Below the pieces are notes generated by a model that did not search any database, had not been told where the DNA came from, and saw nothing but the letters and a program-made list of their open reading frames with translations. From positions 1-47,025 of the forward strand of contig NZ_JOIX01000054.1 of NCBI RefSeq assembly GCF_000720175.1: 47,025 nucleotides of DNA. Direction: 5' to 3'. The stretch's first letter is position 1. Every line of letters begins with the position of its first letter. Made by a program: the position numbers and the translations under genes. The DNA comes from Streptomyces sp. NRRL S-337. Lineage in GTDB: Bacteria; Actinomycetota; Actinomycetes; Streptomycetales; Streptomycetaceae. This document shows, piece by piece, positions 26,080 to 32,660 of the stretch.

Positions 26080-27327
26080 ATGAGCGACGACAGGCCCGCA
26101 TGGGCGCGACGCATCGCAGCCGAGCGGGCAGCTCGCGACTGGTCACAGCGGGATGCCGTGAGGGCGCTCCGGGCCCACGCCACGGAAGAGCTCCCCGGCG
26201 ACGACAGCATGATTCGCCAGTGGAAGCGATGGGAGTCCGGGCAGATCCCGAACGAGTTCTACCGTCCACTCCTCGCAGCCGTGTTCGGCACCGTGACGCA
26301 CGCGCTTTTCCCCGCGCCGGCACGCCGGGACGGCAATAGCGAGATTCTCGCCGCCAGCGGCATGGAGACGCTGGAGATTGTGAGTCGCCTCAACCGTTCC
26401 GACGTAGACGCTGCCACGCTCGATGCTCTGCGCATGACGGCAGATCGTCTCTGCTCGGAGTACCCGTACATGCCGAGCGAGCAGCTCCTCATTGAGGGGC
26501 GGCAGTGGCTGCGTCGCGTCGTGGAGCTCCACTCCAAGAGCCTCACGCTCGCACAGCACCGGGAAGTGCTTGCGCTCTCCGGCTGGCTCGCGCTCCTGGT
26601 TGGCTGCGTCGAGTACGACACGGGCGACCGCCATGCCGCTGAGTCGACTCGGCGAGCCGCGCTGTCGCTCGCTACCGAGGCTGAACACGCCGAGATCGGT
26701 GGATGGGCCCATGAGATGCGCGCGTGGTTCGCTCTCACTACCGGCGACTACCGCGGTGTTGTCACGGCGGCACAGGCAGGGGGCGAACTGGCGGCGCACC
26801 ACGGCGTCGCTGTACAGCTTGCCGCACAAGAGGCGAAGGCATGGGCTCGGCTGGGAGACCGCCGCCAGGTCGAGGTGGCTCTCGATAAGGGGCGCCGGCT
26901 GCTGGAGGGGATGCCGCATCCCGAGAACCTCGACAACCACTTCGTCGTAGACCCGGCCAAGTTCGACTTCTACGCGATGGACTGCTATCGGCTGGTGGGG
27001 GAGGACAAGCTCGCCCGGACGCTGGCGGAGGAGGTACTCCGCGCGGGCACGGACTTCGACGGCATGGAGCGGATGCCCATGCGCAACGCAGAGGCCCGTG
27101 TCACATTGGGCGTCACCGCTGCCCGCGAGGGCGACCTCGACCAGGCGCTCATCATGGGCGAACGCGCCCTTGAGGGTGAACGCCAGTCGGTCCCCTCGCT
27201 CATCATGACCAGCCGTGAACTGGCTGCTGAGATGAAGCGTCGTTACGCGTCCGAGCCCGCTGCTCAGGAGTACCTTGCCCACCTTCGGCAGCTTGGACAG
27301 GAGAAGCCCGGATTCCTGCCTCAGTGA
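26080..27327 (+). CDS. XRE-type regulator with TPR-like helical repeats
   Basis: 415 residues with a strong GGAGGAGGG site. The N-terminal HTH (WARRIAAERAARDWSQRDAVRAL, MIRQWKRWESGQIPN, about 8-60) is followed by about 300 helical residues resembling TPR repeats (ADRLCSEYPYMPSEQLL, EHAEIGGWAHEMRAWFALTTGDYRGVV, AKAWARLGDRRQVEVALDKG). This plan is common in Streptomyces regulators that may respond to peptides or partner proteins. Its codon usage is less G/C-biased at third positions than flanking chromosomal genes, as expected for acquired DNA. A hairpin terminator follows at 27379. Confidence 0.82.
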   Translation: MSDDRPAWARRIAAERAARDWSQRDAVRALRAHATEELPGDDSMIRQWKRWESGQIPNEFYRPLLAAVFGTVTHALFPAPARRDGNSEILAASGMETLEIVSRLNRSDVDAATLDALRMTADRLCSEYPYMPSEQLLIEGRQWLRRVVELHSKSLTLAQHREVLALSGWLALLVGCVEYDTGDRHAAESTRRAALSLATEAEHAEIGGWAHEMRAWFALTTGDYRGVVTAAQAGGELAAHHGVAVQLAAQEAKAWARLGDRRQVEVALDKGRRLLEGMPHPENLDNHFVVDPAKFDFYAMDCYRLVGEDKLARTLAEEVLRAGTDFDGMERMPMRNAEARVTLGVTAAREGDLDQALIMGERALEGERQSVPSLIMTSRELAAEMKRRYASEPAAQEYLAHLRQLGQEKPGFLPQ

Positions 27328-27378
27328 CTCTCCGTTGCGTCTTGGTGCTGCTGGCCTAGCGACTGGGCTCCTGCCCGC

Positions 27379-27407
27379 AACCCCGATTTCCTGGCGAAAT
27401 CGGGGTT
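27379..27407 (+). terminator. Terminator of the XRE-TPR gene
   Basis: AACCCCGATTTC, loop CTGGC, GAAATCGGGGTT. A perfect 12-bp stem 52 nt past the stop codon. Confidence 0.85.
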
Positions 27408-27459
27408 CTCGCGTATCAGCTGCTAGATGCTAGGTACCTGCTCAGGGTGCGTTGGAGCT

Positions 27460-27505
27460 GCTAGCGAGGGTGCTAGGTCTAGCAACCCGGGCTGCTAGAC
27501 CTAGC
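27460..27505. repeat. GCTA-N4-TAGC operator-like array, copy B
   Basis: Half-site GCTAGC (27460-27465), 6 nt, GCTAGGTCTAGC (27472-27483), 10 nt, GCTAGACCTAGC (27494-27505). The two 12-mers are reverse complements of each other. Spacing is identical to arrays A and C. Confidence 0.85.
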
Positions 27506-27649
27506 AACGTCGTGTACTGATGCATCGGCTACGCAGAGCGATAAAAGGAGCGGCCGAAGGCCGCGCGACCCTTGGCAGCTCGCTCCGCTCGCGCGCGACG
27601 GCCGCTGTGCGTGCTGAGGCGCCGCGGCGCACATGCGGCCCTACCGCGC

Positions 27650-27694
27650 ACAAACAAGAAGAGCACCACGGCCCGGCGTGCTCTTCTTGCTTGT
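27650..27694. repeat. 17-bp inverted repeat
   Basis: Arms 27650-27666 and 27678-27694 pair with one mismatch around an 11-nt loop (core CAAGAAGAGCAC / GTGCTCTTCTTG). Candidate stem-loop in the non-coding arm. Confidence 0.75.
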
Positions 27695-27797
27695 ACGAGG
27701 GTAGGACTGCCCCCGCATGTTCCAGCTTCTTTGGCACTCGTCGACGGATGAAGAAACCACCCTGCCCCCGACGGGCGTGGCATCTTCCCCCGGCGCC

Positions 27798-27984
27798 AGC
27801 GTCCGCAGCGTCCGCGACCCAGCCCCTGCTAAGAGCGGTCCTGACCAGCCCCAAGGCGGCTCTTAGTAGGGGAGCGTGACCGGACGCTGCGGACGCTGGC
27901 GGACGCTAAACGATTTGTTTAGCGTCCGCGGGAACAGTGCAGCTCAGGAAGGGTGCGAGCAGCCCGGCGGACGCTGCGGACGCT
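27798..27984. repeat. AGCGTCCGC / GCGGACGCT repeat cluster, right
   Basis: Eight copies occur: tandem AGCGTCCGC at 27798 and 27807; GGACGCT at 27882; GCGGACGCT at 27889, 27899, 27967 and 27976; and AGCGTCCGC at 27921. The copies at 27899 and 27921 form a perfect 13-bp stem with a GATTT loop. Several are spaced exactly 9 bp. Same motif as the cluster at 21699-21810. Confidence 0.8.
27823..27872. repeat. 14-bp inverted repeat
   Basis: Arms 27823-27836 and 27859-27872 (core CTAAGAGC / GCTCTTAG) pair with one mismatch around a 22-nt spacer. Confidence 0.65.
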
Positions 27985-28017
27985 GTTTTCCCTCAACTCT
28001 CTAGGACGGCTGGAGAC

Positions 28018-28176
28018 GGCTTTTCAGAGAGCTGCGGCTGCGCCCCCCTGAAAAGCCTTGGCGCGCCACTCGAAGCGGTAGGGGCGGCCGGCACACGCCC
28101 ACGTCTGCCGGCCGCCCCTGGGAAGGCACAGCAGGACGGCTTTTCACCGGGCGCCCCCTGGTGAAAAGCCGTCCTG
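28018..28176. repeat. Three consecutive stem-loops
   Basis: Stem 1: GGCTTTTCAG (28018-28027) with CTGAAAAGCC (28048-28057). Stem 2: 14-bp arms 28080-28093 and 28106-28119 (core GGGGCGGCCGGC). Stem 3: perfect 17-bp arms 28132-28148 and 28160-28176, again built on GGCTTTTCA / TGAAAAGCC. Because stems 1 and 3 share arms, they could also pair with each other in alternative folds. Confidence 0.8.
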
Positions 28177-28381
28177 AGCCGCATCTGGTGGCGCCGCGGT
28201 CGCGTGCGGCGCGGAGGAAGCATCTCGGGCGGGCGGCCGATGAGTCGTCCGCCCGAAGGGCGGTCCTTCTTTGCTCTTTTCCCTGCCGCGCGGGCGAGGA
28301 GATGTTCGCCGGGGCTGGCGGCGGGTGATCTCGCGTGGGCCAGCACCCGAAAGCCGGGCTTCTGGGGCCGCTGGAGGACGC

Positions 28382-28508
28382 CTCCATCAGGGCCACCAGG
28401 TCCATCGATGTGTCGTTTGCGCAGTTGGGGGCCGGTGGAGGTGGGTGGTGGACCGTCTGGTGGAGTTCTCCATCAGGTCCCGGTGCCTCCACCACCTTCC
28501 TCCATCAG
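28382..28508. repeat. CTCCATCAG direct repeats
   Basis: CTCCATCAG at 28382-28390, 28468-28476 and 28500-28508, interspersed with TGGTGGAG-type motifs that partly complement CTCCA. Possible iteron or structure; function unknown. Confidence 0.6.
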
Positions 28509-28731
28509 TCTGTGACTACTCTCGTTGCGTTCGGTGGTGCCTTCCGGTGCTTCGATGGCCGCCTCGACCCGGGCGCGTGTGAGCCCCTCGTAGGCATAGC
28601 GCTGGCGGGCCGGAGTGGCCAGCCTGATAGCGAGGCCCCGCAGAGGGCACAAGGGCGTCCAGGCCCGTTTTCGGGCGTTCCGTCGCGGCAGTTGCTATCC
28701 GCTATCGCGCTGGTCAGCGACCGTTTTGACC

Positions 28732-28777
28732 GCTATCGGGGCTGCTAACGTTAGCGAGTCGGGCCGCTATCGATAGC
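28732..28777. repeat. GCTA-N4-TAGC operator-like array, copy C
   Basis: Half-site GCTATC (28732-28737), 6 nt, GCTAACGTTAGC (28744-28755), 10 nt, GCTATCGATAGC (28766-28777). Further GCTATC half-sites lie at 28694 and 28701. Same geometry as A and B, 147 bp from attR. Confidence 0.85.
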
Positions 28778-28923
28778 GGCAGATCGGGCTCCCGGCCGGG
28801 CCCTCTCTGGGCCCTCCGAGCACGACCGAGGACGACAGGCAACGACCAACAACAACCGCCCGACCGCAGGTCAGTTGGTGTGCGCGGCCCGCTGACCAGG
28901 GGCGAAAAACGGGCCCTCCAGAC

Positions 28924-28943
28924 CCAGGGCAAGAAGAAGTAAG
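28924..28943 (+). other. attR: Right attachment site (attR) core
   Basis: Exact copy of the 20-bp core at 19620-19639. Beyond it lies the native sequence downstream of gpmA, including the original terminator. Confidence 0.85.
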
Positions 28944-28954
28944 CCCGCGCGATC

Positions 28955-28998
28955 AAGCCCCCTACCTGCGGTTTTCGCGCGGGTAGGGGGCTTGTTTG
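28955..28998. terminator. Native gpmA terminator, now beyond attR
   Basis: AAGCCCCCTACC (28955-28966) pairs with GGTAGGGGGCTT (28982-28993), followed by GTTT. It is also correctly placed to end the minus-strand gene at 29012, so it now probably serves that gene. Confidence 0.8.
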
Positions 28999-29011
28999 CG
29001 TACGGGTGTCC

Positions 29012-29458
29012 TCAGACGCGCTCCCCCGGCAGGCGCCGGGGGACCGTGACCAGGCCGTAGATGACCAAAAGCGACATGGCCATCACGAAGATCGACCAGT
29101 ACGGGAACGCCGACAGGAAGATCAGCTGGCCGACGAGGCAGGCGGAGGCCAGCACGATGCCGGTGATCCGCGCGGCCCGCGCCCCGAGGAAGACGCCCAG
29201 GCTCGCCAGGACCTGGGCGACGCCGGTGACGATCCACACCCAGCCCCAGACGGCGAAGTCGAAGATCAGCAGGCGGTTGCCGTGGTTGGCGGTCGTGGAG
29301 TAGTAGCCCTTGTCGAGCAGGGCGACGAAACCGTTGATGAGGTCGAACAGGCCGCTCAGCATCAGCAGGATGCCGGCGAACGCGACCCAGTGGGACCGTT
29401 CGGCGGGCGGTACGCGACGGGTTTCCGGTGGGGGCTGACTCGACTCCATGCGTCCCAT
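29012..29458 (-). CDS. Small four-helix membrane protein (DUF7144-like)
   Basis: 148 residues from ATG 29458; an ATG at 29449 is equally possible and the ribosome site is weak for both. After about 22 polar residues there are four membrane segments: WVAFAGILLMLSGLFDLINGF, a second around LLIFDFAVWGWVWIVTGV, a third around ITGIVLASACLVGQLIFL, and a fourth around IFVMAMSLLVIYGL. This matches a Streptomyces family of small integral membrane proteins of unknown function. It is convergent with gpmA in the uninterrupted chromosome and borders attR. Confidence 0.75.
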   Translation of the reverse strand: MGRMESSQPPPETRRVPPAERSHWVAFAGILLMLSGLFDLINGFVALLDKGYYSTTANHGNRLLIFDFAVWGWVWIVTGVAQVLASLGVFLGARAARITGIVLASACLVGQLIFLSAFPYWSIFVMAMSLLVIYGLVTVPRRLPGERV

Positions 29459-29646
29459 CTCGCCGGGCGGAGGACGGCGGCGCAACCGGCGGCGAGCCGT
29501 TGGGGCGAGCCGTTGGGGCGAGGCGCGGGCGGCGTCCCGGGGGACGTCCGGGGCGGGCGGGGGCAGCATGGAAGGGATGGGGCGGACAGGAGGGGTGCCG
29601 GGGGTGGGGCAGGCGGTATTCATCCGCGACGGGAAGGATGAGAGCG

Positions 29647-29895
29647 ATGCCCAAGTTCATGGACATCCATCGCAATATGAAGGGCCTCACGGCCGATCAG
29701 CTCAGAGAGGCGCACCAGGCGGACCTCGACATCCAGGGCGAGGAGGGCGTGACGTTCGAGCACGCCTGGGCCGACACCGACTCCGGTGAGGTGTTCTGCC
29801 TGTCGGAGGCGCCCTCGGCGGAGGCCGTCCAGCGCATCCACGAGCGCGCCGGACACAAGGCGGACGAGGTCCACCGGCTGACGCTCAGCGTGTGA
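29647..29895 (+). CDS. DUF4242 nickel-binding protein (SCO4226-like)
   Basis: 82 residues beginning MPKFMDIHRNMKGLTADQL with a GAAGGA site. It is a ferredoxin-like fold of the DUF4242 family. The S. coelicolor member SCO4226 at the same locus is characterised as a nickel-binding protein. His residues that could bind metal are in DIHRNM, EAHQAD, FEHAW, IHERAGH and VHRL. It is cytoplasmic, with no signal peptide. It is convergent with a Cys-rich mini-protein gene across a strong terminator. A role in nickel homeostasis is inferred from the family. Confidence 0.85.
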   Translation: MPKFMDIHRNMKGLTADQLREAHQADLDIQGEEGVTFEHAWADTDSGEVFCLSEAPSAEAVQRIHERAGHKADEVHRLTLSV

Positions 29896-29903
29896 CCGCA
29901 CAA

Positions 29904-29939
29904 CGGGCCCCGGCCGGTATCGCTGCCGGCCGGGGCCCG
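29904..29939. terminator. Bidirectional hairpin terminator
   Basis: Perfect 14-bp inverted repeat (CGGGCCCCGGCCGG and complement) with an 8-nt loop between the convergent genes ending at 29895 and 29984. Confidence 0.88.
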
Positions 29940-29983
29940 GGTGGCGCCGTGCTGTCGTGACGAAAGTCCGTCGTGACGGGCCG

Positions 29984-30142
29984 CTAGCAGCCGCCGCCGC
30001 ACTGGCAGGCGCCGCCCGACTGGCAGCCGCAGCTACAACCGGGACCGCAGCTGCACCCGGCGAGCAGCGGGAGTTGCGGACGGTCGCCGACCGTCGGGGT
30101 GTGCGGGGACGCGGGGTTCGGAGAGTCCGCCATGAGTGCCAT
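29984..30142 (-). CDS. 52-residue Cys-rich mini-protein, metallothionein-like
   Basis: The ATG at 30142 follows a strong AGGAGG by 6 nt. The first 28 residues are unremarkable (MALMADSPNPASPHTPTVG). The C-terminal 24 contain eight cysteines in the pattern GCSCGPGCSCGC, QSGG, ACQCGGGC. Dense CxC/CxxxC patterns indicate soft-metal binding (Zn, Cu, Ni or an Fe-S/thiolate cluster). Its neighbour on the opposite strand is a nickel-binding family protein, which strengthens the metal idea. I do not recognise it as a named metallothionein. A modified peptide product is a less likely alternative. Confidence 0.7.
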   Translation of the reverse strand: MALMADSPNPASPHTPTVGDRPQLPLLAGCSCGPGCSCGCQSGGACQCGGGC

Positions 30143-30325
30143 GCATTGCCTCCTAGGGGTCACCTGACGCCATTGCATGCCCGCACGCCGAGGCGCGTCA
30201 ACGGCGCGTGGAGGCACACCGCAACGGCGCACGGTGGCGCACAGGCAGGCGTACCGGGGGGGCCGCGGGCCTATGCGCCCCCGGCCGGCCCGGCAGCTCC
30301 ACGCGCCCCGACCGGCGGCACGGAT

Positions 30326-31003
30326 CTACGCGCCCTCGACCGGCGTCGGCGGGGCGATCTCGTCGGCGTGCTCACCGGTGACGAGGTAGACCACCCGCTT
30401 GGCGACGGACACCGCGTGGTCCGCGAAGCGCTCGTAGTAGCGGCCGAGCAGGGTCACGTCCACGGCCGTCTCGATGCCGTGCTTCCAGCGGTCGTCCATC
30501 AGGTGCTGGAAGAGCGCGCGGTGCAGCAGGTCCATCGCGTCGTCGTCCTGCTCCAGCTGGAGCGCCAGGTCGACGTCCTTGGTGATGATGACCTCGGCCG
30601 CCTTCGCCATCAGGCGCTGCGCCAGCTGCCCCATCTCCAGGATGGTGGCGTGCAGATCGCGCGGCACGGCCGTCTCCGGGAAGCGCAGCCGGGCCAGCTT
30701 GGCCACGTGCTGGGCCAGGTCGCCGGAGCGCTCCAGGTCGGCGCTCATCCGCAGCGAGGTGACGACGATCCGCAGGTCGGTGGCGACCGGCTGCTGGCGC
30801 GCCAGCAGGGCGATCGCCCGGGCCTCCAGGTCGCGCTGGAGGTCGTCGACCTTCTCGTCGCCGGCGATGACGTGCTCGGCCAGCTTCAGGTCCGCGTCGA
30901 GTATCGCCGTGGTGGCGCGCCCGATCGCGGAGCCGACGAGCCGGGCCATTTCGACCAGGCCCTCGCCGATCGAATCCAGCTCCTCGTGGTACGCGTCCCG
31001 CAT
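30326..31003 (-). CDS. phoU: Phosphate transport/signalling regulator PhoU
   Basis: 225 residues, all helical, with two PhoU three-helix repeats. The metal-binding signatures are DADLKLAEHVIAGDEKVDDL (repeat 1) and TKDVDLALQLEQDDDAMDLL, then YYERFADHAVSVAKRVVYLVTG (repeat 2). PhoU dampens PhoR-PhoP signalling in response to phosphate transport status. The start MRDAYHEEL follows AGAAGGA. It is divergent from phoR; the intergenic region carries PHO boxes oriented toward phoU, so PhoP probably activates it. Confidence 0.95.
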   Translation of the reverse strand: MRDAYHEELDSIGEGLVEMARLVGSAIGRATTAILDADLKLAEHVIAGDEKVDDLQRDLEARAIALLARQQPVATDLRIVVTSLRMSADLERSGDLAQHVAKLARLRFPETAVPRDLHATILEMGQLAQRLMAKAAEVIITKDVDLALQLEQDDDAMDLLHRALFQHLMDDRWKHGIETAVDVTLLGRYYERFADHAVSVAKRVVYLVTGEHADEIAPPTPVEGA

Positions 31004-31204
31004 CTGTGTCCTTCTCTCGCGTCGAGTGTCGGGTGTCGTGTGTCGCGTGGGGTGGGGGGAGTGCGGCGGTGGGTCCCGGCGGTGGTCCGGTGTCCACGCT
31101 CTCACGGTCCGTGTCCGCGCGGGTCCACTCCCGGGCGGCACCGGCCCGTCACCCGGACCGCACCCTCACCCTGCGGCCGGATCGCGACCTGCGGTGCCAC
31201 CGGG

Positions 31205-31233
31205 GGTGAACCGGTGCCGACGCCAAGGTGAAC
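31205..31233 (-). promoter_or_regulatory. PHO box module 1 (PhoP binding site)
   Basis: GGTGAAC at 31205-31211 and 31227-31233, read on the minus strand as GTTCACC twice with a 22-bp period. That is two PHO-box direct repeat units of 11 bp flanking a less conserved unit. Confidence 0.75.
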
Positions 31234-31289
31234 TCTGGGCGACCGGCCACCGCCTCCGGGGCGGCCGCCCGCCCGGCGCCGGCATCCGG

Positions 31290-31318
31290 AGTGAACCCGT
31301 GCGGACGCCACGGTGAAC
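31290..31318 (-). promoter_or_regulatory. PHO box module 2 (PhoP binding site)
   Basis: AGTGAAC at 31290-31296 and GGTGAAC at 31312-31318, again with a 22-bp period; duplicate of module 1. It lies 62-90 bp upstream of the phoR -10 box. Confidence 0.75.
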
Positions 31319-31391
31319 TCTGGGCGACGGCTGTCCGAGCAGCGGCTCGCGAGGCTGGGGGAGTGTCGGACCCGGCACATACTCTGGAGTC

Positions 31392-32660
31392 ATGAACGTG
31401 GATGCGGCCGTCGCCGCAGTGGCAGCGATCGCCGGGTTGTGCACCGGTGTCTTCGCCATGCTGGCGTTCCGCTGGAGCGAGCGCGACCAGGCCAAGCCCA
31501 CCCGCTCCTCGCTCCACACGGACGCGGTGCTGCCGCCCGGCGTCGACACCGTCCTGTCGGTGCTCCGCTCCTCCGCCGTGGTCCTCGACGAGGCCGACGC
31601 GGTCGTCAAGGCCAGCTCCGCGGCGTACGCGCTCGGGCTGGTCCGCGGCGGCAAGCTCGCCGTCGAGCCGATGATGCAGATGGCCCGGGACACCCGCAGG
31701 GACGGCGAGATACGCCAGGTCGAGCTGGACCTCCCGCGCCGGGGCACCGGCCGCGGCGAGGCGCTCGCGGTCTCCGCCCGGGTCGCCCCGCTCGGCTCCC
31801 GGCTCGTCCTGCTGCTGGTCGAGGACCTCACCGAGGCCCGCCGCATAGAGGCGGTCCGCCGGGACTTCGTCGCCAACGTCAGCCATGAGCTCAAGACGCC
31901 GGTCGGCGCGCTGTCGCTGCTCTCCGAGGCCGTGATGGACGCCAGTGACGATCCCGAGGCGGTCACCCGCTTCGCCGGCCGGATGCAGAACGAGGCCACC
32001 CGCCTGACCAACCTCGTCCAGGAGCTGATCGACCTCTCCCGGGTCCAGAACGACGACCCGCTGGAGGACGCCGAGCCGGTCCGCGTCGAAGAGCTCGTCG
32101 CCGAGGCGATCGACCGCTGCCGCCAGCAGGCCGGCGCCAAGCAGATCACCATGGCCACCGGAGGGACGGCCGAGCTGAGCGTCTGGGGCAACCGCGGCCA
32201 GCTCGCCGCGGCCCTGGGCAACCTCGTCGAGAACGCCGTCAACTACTCCCCGGCCCGCACCCGCGTCGGGATCGCCGGCCGGCGGATCTCCGCGCCCGGT
32301 GGCGACCTGATCGAGATCGCCGTGACCGACCAGGGCATCGGGATATCCGAAAGGGACCGGGACCGCATCTTCGAGCGGTTCTACCGCGTGGACCCGGCGC
32401 GCTCCCGCGCCACCGGCGGGACCGGCCTCGGCCTCGCCATCGTCAAGCACGTGGCCGCCTCGCACGGCGGGGAGGTCACGGTGTGGAGCGCTGAGGGACA
32501 GGGCTCCACCTTCACCCTGCGTCTCCCGGAAGCCGGGGCCGTACGCGACCGCGAACGGCCCGACGACCTCTCCGCGGAGGGCCTCGACGACGAGGACCGC
32601 CCGTACGAGACCTTCAACGATCCGCTCCCTGCCCACCCAGCCCCGGAGGTCCTTCCGTGA
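31392..32660 (+). CDS. phoR: Phosphate sensor histidine kinase PhoR
   Basis: 422 residues with one N-terminal membrane segment (AVAAIAGLCTGVFAMLAF, about 7-24) instead of a periplasmic loop, and a PAS-like segment (SVLRSSAVVLDEADAVVKAS). The DHp helix is FVANVSHELKTPVGAL with phospho-His 165. The catalytic domain shows NLVENAVNYSP (N box), DQGIGI (G1), FERFYRVDPAR (F box) and TGGTGLGLAIVKHV (G2). TACTCT is 6 nt before the ATG, so the mRNA is likely leaderless, as described for S. coelicolor phoRP. The stop overlaps phoP (GTGA). This is the master sensor for phosphate starvation. Confidence 0.95.
   Translation: MNVDAAVAAVAAIAGLCTGVFAMLAFRWSERDQAKPTRSSLHTDAVLPPGVDTVLSVLRSSAVVLDEADAVVKASSAAYALGLVRGGKLAVEPMMQMARDTRRDGEIRQVELDLPRRGTGRGEALAVSARVAPLGSRLVLLLVEDLTEARRIEAVRRDFVANVSHELKTPVGALSLLSEAVMDASDDPEAVTRFAGRMQNEATRLTNLVQELIDLSRVQNDDPLEDAEPVRVEELVAEAIDRCRQQAGAKQITMATGGTAELSVWGNRGQLAAALGNLVENAVNYSPARTRVGIAGRRISAPGGDLIEIAVTDQGIGISERDRDRIFERFYRVDPARSRATGGTGLGLAIVKHVAASHGGEVTVWSAEGQGSTFTLRLPEAGAVRDRERPDDLSAEGLDDEDRPYETFNDPLPAHPAPEVLP

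Larger units (their letters stand above)
27328..28923. other. 1.6-kb non-coding, hairpin-rich right arm of the element
   Basis: No open frame here has convincing start, codon bias or homology. From left to right it holds: terminator 27379-27407; array B 27460-27505; inverted repeat 27650-27694; AGCGTCCGC cluster 27798-27984; paired inverted repeats 27823-27872 and 27899-27929; three stem-loops 28018-28176; CTCCATCAG repeats 28382-28508; array C 28732-28777. It probably carries cis-acting replication, transfer or packaging sites or a structured RNA; which of these is unknown. Confidence 0.7.
19620..28943. mobile_element. 9.3-kb integrative element inserted in the 3' end of gpmA
   Basis: Bounded by the 20-bp direct repeat CCAGGGCAAGAAGAAGTAAG at 19620-19639 and 28924-28943. 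Leftward genes: integrase, excisionase, P-loop ATPase, HNH nuclease, and an XRE-sigma fusion. Rightward genes: GntR regulator and XRE-TPR protein. About 1.6 kb at the right end is non-coding. Unlike typical actinomycete integrative conjugative elements (pSAM2 class), no TraB/FtsK-like transfer protein or RepSA/prim-pol is seen. Unlike a prophage, no structural gene is seen. It may be mobilised by another element, be a satellite, or be a deleted element. Confidence 0.88.
31004..31391. other. phoU-phoR bidirectional promoter region
   Basis: 388 bp. It contains a 39-bp near-repeat (35 of 39 identical) at 31205-31243 and 31290-31328, each carrying two PHO-box units. The phoR -10 box TACTCT is at 31380-31385. 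No additional gene is seen. Confidence 0.8.

Noticed and set aside
27501..28748. Several 75-165-residue open frames on both strands of the element right arm
   Set aside because: They overlap each other, run through perfect inverted repeats and lack ribosome sites or coding bias; the region is treated as non-coding.
21107..28777. Repeat families of the element as a CRISPR array
   Set aside because: Repeats are short palindromes with no regular 30-40-nt spacers and no cas genes nearby.
19620..28943. Element as a complete prophage or self-transmissible conjugative element
   Set aside because: No capsid, portal, terminase, tail or lysis gene and no TraB/FtsK-like protein was found in any credible frame.
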